Source: Burkholderiaceae bacterium
GTDB lineage: Bacteria; Pseudomonadota; Gammaproteobacteria; Burkholderiales; Burkholderiaceae_C
Assembly: GCA_016790175.1 (NCBI GenBank)
Contig: JAEUPI010000112.1
Coordinates: 1-35,913, forward strand
Direction of reading: 5' to 3'
Length of the DNA: 35,913 nt
This document shows positions 1-8,416 of the stretch, piece after piece; position 1 is the stretch's first letter; each line of letters starts with the position of its first letter. The notes under the pieces are model-generated. The model did no database searches and was not told the origin of the DNA. It saw only the letters and a program-made list of their open reading frames with translations. The position numbers and the translations under genes are program-made.

Positions 1-334
1 CGCTCAAAGTCCGGCGCCCCGCCCGCTACGCGGCCAGGGTTCGCTGCGCTGCTCGCAGCAAGGGGCGGCGAACGCGAACTTCGCTGAGCGCCGCTGAACG
101 CGGCGCCGCATAAAGCCCGCGTTCGCCGGTCTGGCGCTGGCGCGCCAGACTTTCCCCTCGCTGCTCCGCTGCTCGCCGCCTCCCATTCGCTCCCGGACCC
201 CATAGCCCACGACCGCGACGCAGCGAGCAGCACCGAGCGGCTCAACGAAGGGACTTCGAACTGCTCGGTCGTTCTGCGCGGTAGGCGGTGCCCGTCCGGG
301 GCGATTTCTGGGTCGGCGAGGAGGCGAGCTCGGA

Positions 335-361
335 CACAAACAGTCCGGTGGACTGTTTGTG
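335..361. repeat. Perfect 12-bp inverted repeat (hairpin)
   Basis: CACAAACAGTCC is followed by a 3-nt spacer and its exact reverse complement. It is AT-richer than its surroundings and has no T-run after it, so it is a strong hairpin but not an obvious terminator. It sits in the middle of the 1-743 mosaic. Confidence 0.8.
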
Positions 362-470
362 CCTAGCGAGCGGCCAGGCCGCAAGGCCTGGCGCGGCCTG
401 CAAGGCCTGCGGCGAGGGTCGGCGCGCACCGCTGGTGCGCGCTTCGTGTTCTGACTCGCCGACGTTGTTT

Positions 471-500
471 GAACGCAGCGAACGCAGTGAGCGAAGTGAG
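471..500. repeat. Short 9-bp tandem repeat
   Basis: Three consecutive 9-mers (GAACGCAGC, GAACGCAGT, GAGCGAAGT) followed by GAG form a degenerate tandem array. On the minus strand one frame reads as repeated Leu-Arg-Ser, the kind of spurious peptide often annotated in GC-rich Burkholderiales intergenic DNA. I infer a non-coding repeat. Confidence 0.6.
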
Positions 501-604
501 TTCGGCGGCGCGACCCTCGACGCGAGCACCACAGCGGAGTCGGCGCCGCAGGCGACGACCGACCCAGCATGAGCCACGGGCGGGTACCGCCTGCCGCGCC
601 GCGC

Positions 605-631
605 GGTCCCGTGCAGGAAACGGGACCTTTT
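605..631 (+). terminator. Intrinsic terminator-like hairpin
   Basis: GGTCCCGT and ACGGGACC form an 8-bp perfect stem with a 7-nt loop, directly followed by TTTT. The polarity fits a rightward transcript, but no plus-strand gene is visible upstream in the window. It could end a transcript from a gene left of position 1 or simply be part of the hairpin mosaic. Confidence 0.4.
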
Positions 632-743
632 CTGGATGATCGAACGCTTCTGCGTATCAGTCGGCCCTGCGGGCCGCGCTCGCGCTCGTAGGCGCTCGCC
701 CCGACCGAGGCGTTCGGCAGCGCGCAGGCGCTGTCTCTCGTCC

Positions 744-1712
744 TCAGTCGGCGTATTGCCCGGCGGCCTTGATGGCGGGGCCCCACTTGGCGATCTCGGC
801 CTCGACGAACTTCTTGTGGTCGGCGGGCGCAAGGCGCGCGTCGGTGACGACCACGGCGCCGAGGGCCTCCTGCTTCTTGATGAAGTCGGCATCCTTGAGC
901 GAGTTGCGCAGCGCGGCGTTGACCTTGTCGACCACGGCCTTCGGCGTGCCCTTGGGTGCATACATGCCGTGCCATATGCTGACGTTGAAGCCTTTCAGCC
1001 CCGACTCATCGAGCGTCGGCAGCTTGGCCAGCGCCGGCGTCGTCAGGCGCTTGGTGGTCGTGACCGCGAAGGCCTTGACCTTGCCGCCCTCGATCTGGCT
1101 CGACGTATTGGTGGTCTGATCGCACATGATGTCGACCTGGCCGCCGAGCAGGTCGGTCATTGCAGGGCCGGTGCCCTTGTACGGCACGGTGGTCATGTCG
1201 ACCTTCAGGCTTTGCTGGAACAGCAGGCCGCACAGGTGCGACGCGGCACCGAGGCCGGCATTGGCCAGGTTGATCTTGCCCTTGTTGGCCTCGATCCACT
1301 TCATCAGCTCGGCATAGTTGCTGGCTGGCAGCGAGGGGCGGCCGATCAGCGTCATCGGCACGTCGTTGACCATGCCGAGGTACTCGAAGTCGTCGAGCAC
1401 CTTGAACGGCAGGTTGCGGTACAGCGCGGGCGAGGTGGCCATGCCGATGTGATGCAGCAGCATCGTGTAGCCGTCGGGCGCGGCCTTGGCCACCTTGTTG
1501 GCGCCCAGCGTGCCGCCGGCACCGCCGACGTTCTCGATGATGACCGTCTGCTTGAGCTCCTTGCCGAGCACCACGCCGAGGTCGCGCGCGACCTTGTCGG
1601 TGGGCCCGCCGGCGGCGAACGGAACGACGATGGTGATCGGCTTGTCGGGGTACTCGGCCCAGGCCAGCGACGTGGCCAGCGCGGCGGCGGCGAACAGCGT
1701 GATGCGCTTCAT
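744..1712 (-). CDS. Bug/TctC-family tripartite tricarboxylate transporter substrate-binding protein
   Basis: This 322-residue protein is a periplasmic binding protein of the Bug (TctC) family, which captures small carboxylates or amides. An export signal occupies residues 1-19 and ends at AWA before EYPDKP. The Bug hallmark YPDKPITIVVPFAAGGPTD follows at about 21-39, and length and the two-lobe pattern are normal for the family. A GAGGAGA Shine-Dalgarno lies 8 nt before the ATG. No TctA/TctB membrane genes are adjacent, so it is an orphan receptor, as is common in Burkholderiales. It lies 141 bp downstream of the YdiJ-like dehydrogenase on the same strand, so its ligand may be a hydroxy- or dicarboxylate handled by that enzyme; this is inference. 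The specificity cannot be read from sequence. Confidence 0.92.
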   Translation of the reverse strand: MKRITLFAAAALATSLAWAEYPDKPITIVVPFAAGGPTDKVARDLGVVLGKELKQTVIIENVGGAGGTLGANKVAKAAPDGYTMLLHHIGMATSPALYRNLPFKVLDDFEYLGMVNDVPMTLIGRPSLPASNYAELMKWIEANKGKINLANAGLGAASHLCGLLFQQSLKVDMTTVPYKGTGPAMTDLLGGQVDIMCDQTTNTSSQIEGGKVKAFAVTTTKRLTTPALAKLPTLDESGLKGFNVSIWHGMYAPKGTPKAVVDKVNAALRNSLKDADFIKKQEALGAVVVTDARLAPADHKKFVEAEIAKWGPAIKAAGQYAD

Positions 1713-1853
1713 GCGGATGTCTCCTCGAACGAGATGGGGAAGTCGACGGGGTCGGGAATGGGCGGCATGCTAGGTGCCGGGCGACGCACCTGCAACGCGG
1801 GAACTACGTACGGCGACGACCGGACTGGCCCGGGTTTGATCTGGATCCCGGAT

Positions 1854-4800
1854 TCACGCGGGCGTTCCGCCGGCCAGATGATCGGCCAGCACCCGGGCCA
1901 CGTGAAGCGCCACGCGGCCCGTGCCGCTGCCGATCTGGTGGCGGCAGCTGGTGCCGTCGGCGACGATGATCGCGTCGGGGGCCGCGCGCACAGCCGGCAG
2001 CAGCGCCGCTTCGGCCATCTGGCGCGAAACGCTCAGGTGCGCAGCCTCGTAGCCGAAGCTGCCGGCCATGCCGCAACAAGAACTCTCGATCGCCGCCACG
2101 TCGGCACCGGGCAGACGCCTGAGCAGCGCGAGCACGGGTTCGAATGCGCCGAATGCCTTCTGGTGGCAATGCCCGTGCACGCGAATCGGACGCTGTGGCG
2201 TCGCGAAGGCGGGCGTGAAACGGCCCGCCACGGCCTCGCGCTCGAGGAACTCCTCGAACAACAGTGCCTGCTGCGACACCGTGCGCGCCGCCGGTCCGAG
2301 GCCCATCACCAGCAACTCGTCGCGCAGCGTCAGCAGGCACGAGGGCTCGAGCCCCACGATCGCCAGACCGCGCTCGGCCAGCGGCGCCAGCGCATCGACC
2401 AGCTGGCGGCCCTTGGCACGCGCGGCCTCCACGTCGCCCACCGACAAGTGGGTGCGGCCGCAGCACAGCCGCTCGCCCCTGGCGCCCTGCGCCACATGCA
2501 CCGCGTAGCCGCCGGCGCGCAGCACGCGCACCGCGGCATGCAGGTTCTCGGGCTCGAAACAGTCGTCGAAGGTGTCGACCCACAACACCACGCCCTTGTC
2601 GGCGGCCAGCAGCTGCTCGCGCGAGGCAAGGCCCAGGCCCTGCAGCGAACGCCAGAACGTGTCGCGGCGCCAGGCGGGCAGCTGCCGCTCGGCCGCGATG
2701 CCGGTGGTGCGCTGCATCTGCCGCGCCAGCCAGCCCCAGTGATTGCGCAGATTGGCCAGCGGCGCGAACCGGCTCGCCAGCCGTGCGTAGTCGGGCATGC
2801 TGCCGATCAACCGGTCGCGCCAGCTGGCGCCGTGGCGCCGCCGGCGTTGCGCGAGCACCTCGATCTTCATACGCGCCATGTCGACGCCGGTGGGGCACTC
2901 GCGGCGACAGCCCTTGCAGCTGACGCACAATTCGAGCGCATCGTGCACCGCCTGGCCAGTCAGTGCACCCGGCCCGAGCTGGCCCGAGAGCGCGAGGCGC
3001 AGCGTGTTCGCGCGTCCGCGCGTGAGGTGCCGTTCGTCGCGTGTGACGCGGTAGCTCGGGCACAGGGTGCCGGCGTCGAACTTGCGGCAGTGGCCGTTGT
3101 TGTTGCACATCTCGACCGCCTTGGCGAAGCCGCCGGTCACGTCGCCGCCGCTGCCGGGCTCGGTGATGGCCTCGGTGCGCGGATCGTTCTGCACGTTCCA
3201 GGCCGACCAGTCGAGTGCGCTCTTGATCTCGATCGTGCGGTAGCCGGGCGGATAGCGGAACAGCGACGCATCGTCCATCTTCGGCGGGTCGACGATGCGG
3301 TTCGGACAGAACAGGTTGTCCGGGTCGAGCTCGCGCTTGATCGCGCGGAACGCATCGTTCAGGCGCGGACCGAACTGCCATTCGATCCATTCGCCACGGC
3401 AAAGCCCATCGCCATGCTCGCCGCTGTAGGCCCCCTTGAAGCGGCGCACCAGTGCGCTGGCCTCGTTGGCGATCGCGCGCATCCTGGAGGCGCCGTCGCG
3501 ACGCATGTCGAGGATCGGTCGTACATGCAGCGTGCCCACCGAGGCATGCGCATACCAGGTGCCGCGGGTGCCGTGACGCGCGAAGACGTCGGTGAGCGCG
3601 TCGGTGTACTCGGCCAGATGCTCCAGCGGCACCGCGCAGTCCTCGATGAAGCTCACTGGCTTGCCGTCGCCCTTGAGGCTCATCATGATGTTCAGCCCGG
3701 CCTTGCGCACCTCCCACAAGGCCTTCTGCGCGGTCTCGTCCGGCATCTGCACGACGCGGCCGCCGGTGCCGAGGTCGCCCACCAGTGCCACCAGCGACGA
3801 CAGCTGCGCGAGCAAGGCCTTGCGGTCCTCGCCCGAGAACTCCACCAGCAGGATCGCCTCGGGCTCGCCTTCGAGCGCCGATTCGATGACCGGCCGGAAG
3901 GACGAGTTGGCACGGGCCAACTCGATCATCGTGCGGTCGACGAGTTCCACCGCCGTGGGCTTGAGCGTCACGATGTGCTGAGCGCTGGCCATGGCGTCGT
4001 GAAAGCGCGCGAAGTTCGCGATACCCAGCACCTTGTGTGCGGGCAGCGGGCTCAAGCTCAGCGTCAGCGAGCGCGTGAATCCGAGCGTGCCCTCAGCGCC
4101 GACGAACAAGTGCGCCAGGTTCACCGAGCCGTCTGCGGTGTAGGGCCTCTCGCCGGCCGGTCGGAAGATGTCGAGGTTGTAGCCGCCCACGCGCCGCATT
4201 GCACGTGGCCAGCGCGCCTCGATCTCGTCGGCCTGCGCCTCGGCCAGGCCGCGCACGAAGTGCCCGATGCGGGCCGCGCGGCCGCGGCAGCGTTCGAGCG
4301 TCTCGAAGCGATGGCTGTGGCCGTCGGCCAGCCACATTTCGCAGCCGAGCACGTTGTGCACCATGTTGCCGTAGGCGATCGAGCGCGAGCCGCAGCTGTT
4401 GTTGCCGGCCATGCCGCCCAGCGTGGCCTGCGCGCTGGTGGACACGTCGACCGGGTACCACAGGCCCTGGCGCTTGAGCATCGCGTTCAGGTGGTCGAGC
4501 ACCAGTCCGGGCTGCACCGTCGCGCGTCGGTGCGCGGCGTCGACCTCGAGCACCTGGCGCAGATGCTTGCTGGCATCGATGACCAGGCTCGCCCCCACGG
4601 TCTGCCCGCACTGGCTGGTGCCGGCACCGCGCGGCAGCACCGGCACACGCAGGTCGCGCGCGATGTCGATCGCCACATGCACGTCGGCATCGTCGACCGG
4701 CACGCAGACGCCGAGAGGCATCACCTGATAGATCGACGCGTCGGTGGCGTAGCGGCCCCGCGACGCCGCGTCGAACATCACCTCGCCGCGCAGTTCGCGG

Positions 4801-4886
4801 CGCAGCCGCTGCTCGAGTCGGACGGCTGTGTCGGTGCGTGTGGAGTCCGTGTTTCTGGGTTGCGCGTGAGGGGTTCGGGAATCCAT
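1854..4886 (-). CDS. YdiJ-type FAD-binding and Fe-S oxidoreductase (D-2-hydroxyacid dehydrogenase)
   Basis: A 1010-residue fusion of a GlcD-like flavoprotein and a GlcF-like iron-sulfur protein, the same size and layout as E. coli YdiJ, which is reported as a D-2-hydroxyglutarate dehydrogenase. The FAD-binding part carries PRGAGTSQCG at 85-94 and the FAD-oxidase C-terminal part shows GEHGDG at 489-494. Cysteines follow at 594-609 (CNNNGHC...CP) and in a ferredoxin-type motif CVSCKGCRRECP at 654-665. Two CCG cysteine-rich domains follow, with CCG at about 808 and SCCG near 940. It would oxidise a D-2-hydroxyacid and pass electrons through Fe-S clusters to the respiratory chain. It diverges from the aminotransferase gene with a 73-bp gap. 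The ATG at 4886 has no clear Shine-Dalgarno, so a later start is possible. The exact substrate is unknown. Confidence 0.88.
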   Translation of the reverse strand: MDSRTPHAQPRNTDSTRTDTAVRLEQRLRRELRGEVMFDAASRGRYATDASIYQVMPLGVCVPVDDADVHVAIDIARDLRVPVLPRGAGTSQCGQTVGASLVIDASKHLRQVLEVDAAHRRATVQPGLVLDHLNAMLKRQGLWYPVDVSTSAQATLGGMAGNNSCGSRSIAYGNMVHNVLGCEMWLADGHSHRFETLERCRGRAARIGHFVRGLAEAQADEIEARWPRAMRRVGGYNLDIFRPAGERPYTADGSVNLAHLFVGAEGTLGFTRSLTLSLSPLPAHKVLGIANFARFHDAMASAQHIVTLKPTAVELVDRTMIELARANSSFRPVIESALEGEPEAILLVEFSGEDRKALLAQLSSLVALVGDLGTGGRVVQMPDETAQKALWEVRKAGLNIMMSLKGDGKPVSFIEDCAVPLEHLAEYTDALTDVFARHGTRGTWYAHASVGTLHVRPILDMRRDGASRMRAIANEASALVRRFKGAYSGEHGDGLCRGEWIEWQFGPRLNDAFRAIKRELDPDNLFCPNRIVDPPKMDDASLFRYPPGYRTIEIKSALDWSAWNVQNDPRTEAITEPGSGGDVTGGFAKAVEMCNNNGHCRKFDAGTLCPSYRVTRDERHLTRGRANTLRLALSGQLGPGALTGQAVHDALELCVSCKGCRRECPTGVDMARMKIEVLAQRRRRHGASWRDRLIGSMPDYARLASRFAPLANLRNHWGWLARQMQRTTGIAAERQLPAWRRDTFWRSLQGLGLASREQLLAADKGVVLWVDTFDDCFEPENLHAAVRVLRAGGYAVHVAQGARGERLCCGRTHLSVGDVEAARAKGRQLVDALAPLAERGLAIVGLEPSCLLTLRDELLVMGLGPAARTVSQQALLFEEFLEREAVAGRFTPAFATPQRPIRVHGHCHQKAFGAFEPVLALLRRLPGADVAAIESSCCGMAGSFGYEAAHLSVSRQMAEAALLPAVRAAPDAIIVADGTSCRHQIGSGTGRVALHVARVLADHLAGGTPA

Positions 4887-4959
4887 GCGCTCAAGGTTGG
4901 AATCGGCATGCCATCATGCAGTGCATTGTCGTCCCGTGCGTATCGAAAGGTCCGGCCCC

Positions 4960-6201
4960 ATGATTCCGCTCGACCAGCATCCCAGCGGCCGCCACTTTCT
5001 GCAGATTCCGGGTCCGAGCCCCGTGCCCGATCGTGTGCTGCGTGCGATGAGCCTGCCGACGATCGATCACCGCGGTCCGGAATTCGCCGTGCTCGGCAAG
5101 AAGGTCATTGCCGGCTTGCAGCAGGTGTTCCAGACGCAGCATCCGGTGGCGATCTATCCGGCCAGCGGCACCGGCGCGTGGGAGGCCGCGCTTGCCAACA
5201 CGCTGAGCCCGGGCGACGCGGTGCTGATGTTCGAGACCGGCCAGTTCGCCGCGCTGTGGCAGAAGATGGCGTTGCGCCTGGGCCTGAAGCCGGAGTTTCT
5301 GAGCCTGCCGGGCGTTTGTGCCGAGACCGGCCTGCCGAACGGCTGGCGTCGTGGCGTCGATGCCGGCCTTATCGAGCAGCGGCTGCGCGCCGATGGCGGG
5401 CATGCGATCCGCGCCGTCTGCGTGGTGCACAACGAAACCAGTACCGGCGTTACCAGCGACATCGCCTCGGTGCGCCGCGCGATCGATGCTGCCAGGCACC
5501 CGGCGCTGCTGATGGTGGACACGATCTCGGGCTTGGCCAGCGCCGACTACCGCCACGACGCATGGGGCGTCGACGTCACGATCAGCGGCTCGCAGAAGGG
5601 CTTGATGCTGCCGCCGGGCATCAGCTTCAATGCGCTGAGCCCCAAGGCGCTGGCCGCGAGCCAGACGGCGAAGCTTCCGCGCAGCTTCTGGGCCTGGGAC
5701 GAGATCGTCGAGATGAACAGGGGCGGCTACTGGCCCTACACGCCGAACACCAACCTGCTGTACGGCCTGTCGGAGGCGCTCGACATCATTCTCGAGCAGG
5801 GGCTGCCGGCGGTGTTTGCGCGCCATCGGCGTTGGGCCGAAGGCGTGCGCGCTGCGGTCCGCGCCTGGGGCCTGCCGATCCAGTGCGCCGATCCGGCCGT
5901 CTATTCGCCGGTGCTCACCGGCGTGGTCACGCCGCCCGGCGTGGATGCGGATGCCTTGAGACAGCTGATCCATCGCCGCTTCGACCTTTCGCTGGGCACC
6001 GGCCTCGGCAAGGTCAAGGGGCGCATGTTCCGTATCGGACATCTCGGCGACAGCAACGACCTGACATTGCTGGCCACGCTGGCCGGCGTGGAGATGGGCC
6101 TGAAGCTGCATGGCGTGCCGGTGGCCGGCAGCGGCGTGCAGGCGGCGATGGAGTACTTTGCCGCGCATCCGCAGAACGCGTCGCTGAAGGCGGCGGCCTG
6201 A
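4960..6201 (+). CDS. Class V aminotransferase, serine-glyoxylate / alanine-glyoxylate type
   Basis: A 413-residue PLP enzyme of the SgaA/AGT branch of class V aminotransferases. The N-terminal motif GRHFLQIPGPSPVP (10-23), the segment YPASGTGAWEAAL (66-78), HNETSTG (157-163), the cofactor aspartate in MVDTISG (D187) and the Schiff-base lysine K213 in SGSQKGLMLPPG are all present. It probably transfers the amino group of serine or alanine to glyoxylate, giving glycine. The start is the ATG at 4960, which has GAAAGG 9 nt upstream and begins the conserved N-terminus; the longer frame from 4885 adds 25 residues unlike the family. It diverges from the hydroxyacid dehydrogenase gene, which suggests shared control of glyoxylate or 2-hydroxyacid metabolism. 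A ureidoglycine-glyoxylate aminotransferase role is not excluded. Confidence 0.9.
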   Translation: MIPLDQHPSGRHFLQIPGPSPVPDRVLRAMSLPTIDHRGPEFAVLGKKVIAGLQQVFQTQHPVAIYPASGTGAWEAALANTLSPGDAVLMFETGQFAALWQKMALRLGLKPEFLSLPGVCAETGLPNGWRRGVDAGLIEQRLRADGGHAIRAVCVVHNETSTGVTSDIASVRRAIDAARHPALLMVDTISGLASADYRHDAWGVDVTISGSQKGLMLPPGISFNALSPKALAASQTAKLPRSFWAWDEIVEMNRGGYWPYTPNTNLLYGLSEALDIILEQGLPAVFARHRRWAEGVRAAVRAWGLPIQCADPAVYSPVLTGVVTPPGVDADALRQLIHRRFDLSLGTGLGKVKGRMFRIGHLGDSNDLTLLATLAGVEMGLKLHGVPVAGSGVQAAMEYFAAHPQNASLKAAA

Positions 6202-6208
6202 AACGCAG

Positions 6209-6233
6209 GCGCCCGCGTTCGTTCAACGGGCGC
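6209..6233. terminator. Hairpin between convergent genes
   Basis: GCGCCCG and CGGGCGC form a 7-bp GC stem in the 70-bp gap between the converging aminotransferase and chemotaxis genes. There is no T-run on either side, so factor-independent termination is uncertain, but the position suits a bidirectional transcript end. Confidence 0.35.
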
Positions 6234-6271
6234 GGCGCGTCGTTGCCCGACGACGCAGCCGATTGCGGGGA

Positions 6272-8287
6272 TCAGCCGCGCGCGGACGGCAGCCTGAACT
6301 TGGCCACCTGGGCGGCCATGTCCTTCGCCTGATCCTTCAACGCCTCGGCCGCGGCCGCGGTCTGCTCGACCAGCGCGCTGTTCTGCTGGGTCATGCGGTC
6401 GAGCTCCTGCACCGAGGCGCCGACCTGGGCCACGCCGGTGCTCTGCTCGGCCGAAGCCTGCGAGATGCTGCTCACCAGCTCGTTGATCTGGCGCGCGTTG
6501 TCGACCAGCTGACGCATCGTGTCGCCGGCGCCCTGAACGATGCGCGCGCCGGATTCGACGCGTCCGACGCTCTCGGTGATCAGTTCGGCGATCTCCTTCG
6601 CCGCCGCAGCGCTGCGCTGCGCCAGCGAGCGCACCTCGCCGGCCACCACCGCGAAGCCTCGGCCCTGCTCGCCGGCACGGGCCGCCTCGACGGCGGCATT
6701 GAGCGCCAGGATGTTGGTCTGGAAGGCGATGCCGTCGATGGTGCCGATGATCTCGTTGATGCGGCTCGACGACGTGTGGATCTCCTGCATGGTCGAGACC
6801 ATCGAGCCGATCACCTGTCCTCCCTGCGCGGCGGACTCGGCATTGCCGTGCGCCACGGTCGACGCCTGGTGCGACATGTCGGCCGTCTGTTTCACGGTGG
6901 CGGCGATCTGCTCCATCGACGAGGCGCTCTCCTCGAGGTTCGACGCCGTCTGCTCGGTGCGGGCCGCGAGATCGGAGGCACCCATCGAGATCTCGGTGCT
7001 CGCGTGAACCAGCGACTCGGACGCATCGCGCACGCGGCTGACGATGCCGCGCAGCGAGGCCTGCATGTCGGCCAGCGTGTGCATCAGCCGGGCGGCCTCG
7101 TCGCCGCCCCAGGGGCGGGGCGAGGTGGTGAGATCACCGTCGGTCATCGCGACCAGGTGCTTGCGCACCTCTTTCAGGCCACCGTCGACGACCAGATAGA
7201 ACGCATAGAACAGATAGGCCGCCAGCGCCAGCGTCACGAGCAACAGGGCCACCACCGCCAGGCGCTTGCGCCCCAGCGTGTCGAGCCGGGCCTGGAGCAA
7301 CCGATCCAGCTCGGCCATGCCATCGCGGCGCAGGCCGCGCAAGGCCTGCAAGGCGGCCGACGACGCCGCGTCGAACTCCGGGGTGGCCTGGCCGGTGCTG
7401 GCATTGAAGAGCACGGTCGAGGTCATGTCCAGCGCTTGGGCGGTCAGCTTGACCGCCTCCTGCGGCTTGACCTGCAGTAATCCATCCGGGCGCGCGGCAG
7501 CCGAGCGTGCGATGCCCTCGACGATCTCGTCGCCGTGCACGCGGGCGAAGTACGAATACGCGTACATCTGCTGCGCAGCGCTCGCGGGAATCTTGTCGCG
7601 ATGGGCCACCCAGGCGACCAGGGCCTGCATGCGCGACAGGTGTTCGATCACCTGCGGAACGACATCGGTCGTCGTGATCATCAGGTGGTAGCTGTCGGCG
7701 TCGGGGTCCAGTGCGAGCGTCGAGTGGTTCACCACGTCGCTCGCCAGCTTGGTCAGCGCGTCGGCGTAGGCGTTGTAGGACTCGGCCACGTTGTCGGGCG
7801 TCAGCGAGCGGCCGCGCAGCGCCGCCAGCGCGGCGTCGAGGTCCTTGGCCACGTTGTCGAGCCCGATTGCCGGGCCATGTTCCACCATGACCTTGCGTGC
7901 AAAGATCGCCAGGGCATCGAGTTCGGCCACGTCCTGTTGCGGCGTCTTGCTGGCCATCACGCGGCTGCGTTGCGTTTCCACCGCGTCGATCAGCGGCGAC
8001 AACGCCTGCAGGATCGCCACGCCCTCGCGCTCCATGCGGGTGACGCCGATGGATGCGGCGATGGCGCTGAAGTACGACCACGACAGCACCAGCAACGGCA
8101 CCATGAAGGACAGCGAGATCAACGCGGCCTTCGAGCGGAAGCGCAGGGCGCGGAACAGCCGCACGCCGATCGCCCAGATGCCGTGGTACTGGAAGAACTC
8201 GAAGATCGTCAACCCGGTCGCCGCGGAGCGGGGCTGGAGCGCCGCGGTGGGACCGGGCGTGGAGTTCGTGGCGGCAAGCAGAGCCAT
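6272..8287 (-). CDS. Methyl-accepting chemotaxis protein
   Basis: A transmembrane chemoreceptor of about 671 residues. The first membrane segment is at about 53-75 and is followed by a long periplasmic domain. A second segment ([19 protein letters not shown]) leads into a HAMP linker and a cytoplasmic signalling domain with the highly conserved hairpin tip [20 protein letters not shown] near residue 522. It would couple ligand binding to the CheA/CheW kinase. No C-terminal CheR/CheB pentapeptide is visible. The ATG at 8287 has GAGG 6 nt upstream; an in-frame GTG two codons earlier (8293) is the alternative. The N-terminal 50 residues before the first membrane segment are longer than usual. 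The ligand is unknown and no other chemotaxis gene is nearby. Confidence 0.93.
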   Translation of the reverse strand: MALLAATNSTPGPTAALQPRSAATGLTIFEFFQYHGIWAIGVRLFRALRFRSKAALISLSFMVPLLVLSWSYFSAIAASIGVTRMEREGVAILQALSPLIDAVETQRSRVMASKTPQQDVAELDALAIFARKVMVEHGPAIGLDNVAKDLDAALAALRGRSLTPDNVAESYNAYADALTKLASDVVNHSTLALDPDADSYHLMITTTDVVPQVIEHLSRMQALVAWVAHRDKIPASAAQQMYAYSYFARVHGDEIVEGIARSAAARPDGLLQVKPQEAVKLTAQALDMTSTVLFNASTGQATPEFDAASSAALQALRGLRRDGMAELDRLLQARLDTLGRKRLAVVALLLVTLALAAYLFYAFYLVVDGGLKEVRKHLVAMTDGDLTTSPRPWGGDEAARLMHTLADMQASLRGIVSRVRDASESLVHASTEISMGASDLAARTEQTASNLEESASSMEQIAATVKQTADMSHQASTVAHGNAESAAQGGQVIGSMVSTMQEIHTSSSRINEIIGTIDGIAFQTNILALNAAVEAARAGEQGRGFAVVAGEVRSLAQRSAAAAKEIAELITESVGRVESGARIVQGAGDTMRQLVDNARQINELVSSISQASAEQSTGVAQVGASVQELDRMTQQNSALVEQTAAAAEALKDQAKDMAAQVAKFRLPSARG

Positions 8288-8299
8288 GGGCACCTCGTG

Positions 8300-8342
8300 C
8301 CCTGCAGCGGGCCAGGCCGATGCCAGCCCACGGACTGCAGGG
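8300..8342. repeat. Inverted repeat in the MCP leader
   Basis: CCCTGCAG and CTGCAGGG are exact 8-bp inverted arms separated by 27 nt, ending 12 nt before the chemoreceptor start codon. It could be an operator or a leader hairpin next to the ribosome-binding site; no regulator is assigned. Confidence 0.4.
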
Positions 8343-8416
8343 TGATGCCGGAATTCTCCCGAGCCGTCAGGCGGTGCAATCGGCGAATTGCGGGGTTGAC
8401 CGGGCCTAGTTCGGTC

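Larger units (their letters stand above)
1..743. other. Non-coding, hairpin-rich intergenic mosaic
   Basis: No reading frame here looks like a real protein: the open frames are arginine/alanine/proline-rich, overlap on both strands and lack domains. The sequence does hold many perfect inverted repeats: 9-bp arms at 129-137/142-150, 12-bp arms at 335-346/350-361, 7-bp arms at 374-380/385-391, 9-bp arms at 422-430/434-442 and 8-bp arms at 605-612/620-627. A 9-bp tandem motif (GAACGCAGC and variants) runs at 471-500. From memory, similar GC-rich tracts that translate to spurious SLRSLRS-type peptides recur between genes in Burkholderiales. I read this as a dispersed intergenic repeat rather than a gene, with moderate confidence. 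Confidence 0.6.

Noticed and set aside
1-975. Possible transposase or other gene remnant at the left edge
   Set aside because: No frame shows a catalytic motif, and the signal is fully explained by GC-rich hairpins and short repeats.
636-6332. A plus-strand open frame of 1898 codons
   Set aside because: It runs antisense to the Bug and dehydrogenase genes and through the aminotransferase in another frame. Its composition is Arg/Ala/His-rich with no domains, a normal artefact of high-GC DNA.
8377-8384. GCCGATTG on the minus strand, similar to the -10 element of flagellar sigma-28 promoters, upstream of the chemoreceptor
   Set aside because: No TAAA-like -35 element is found at the required 15-bp spacing, so the resemblance is not enough for a promoter call.
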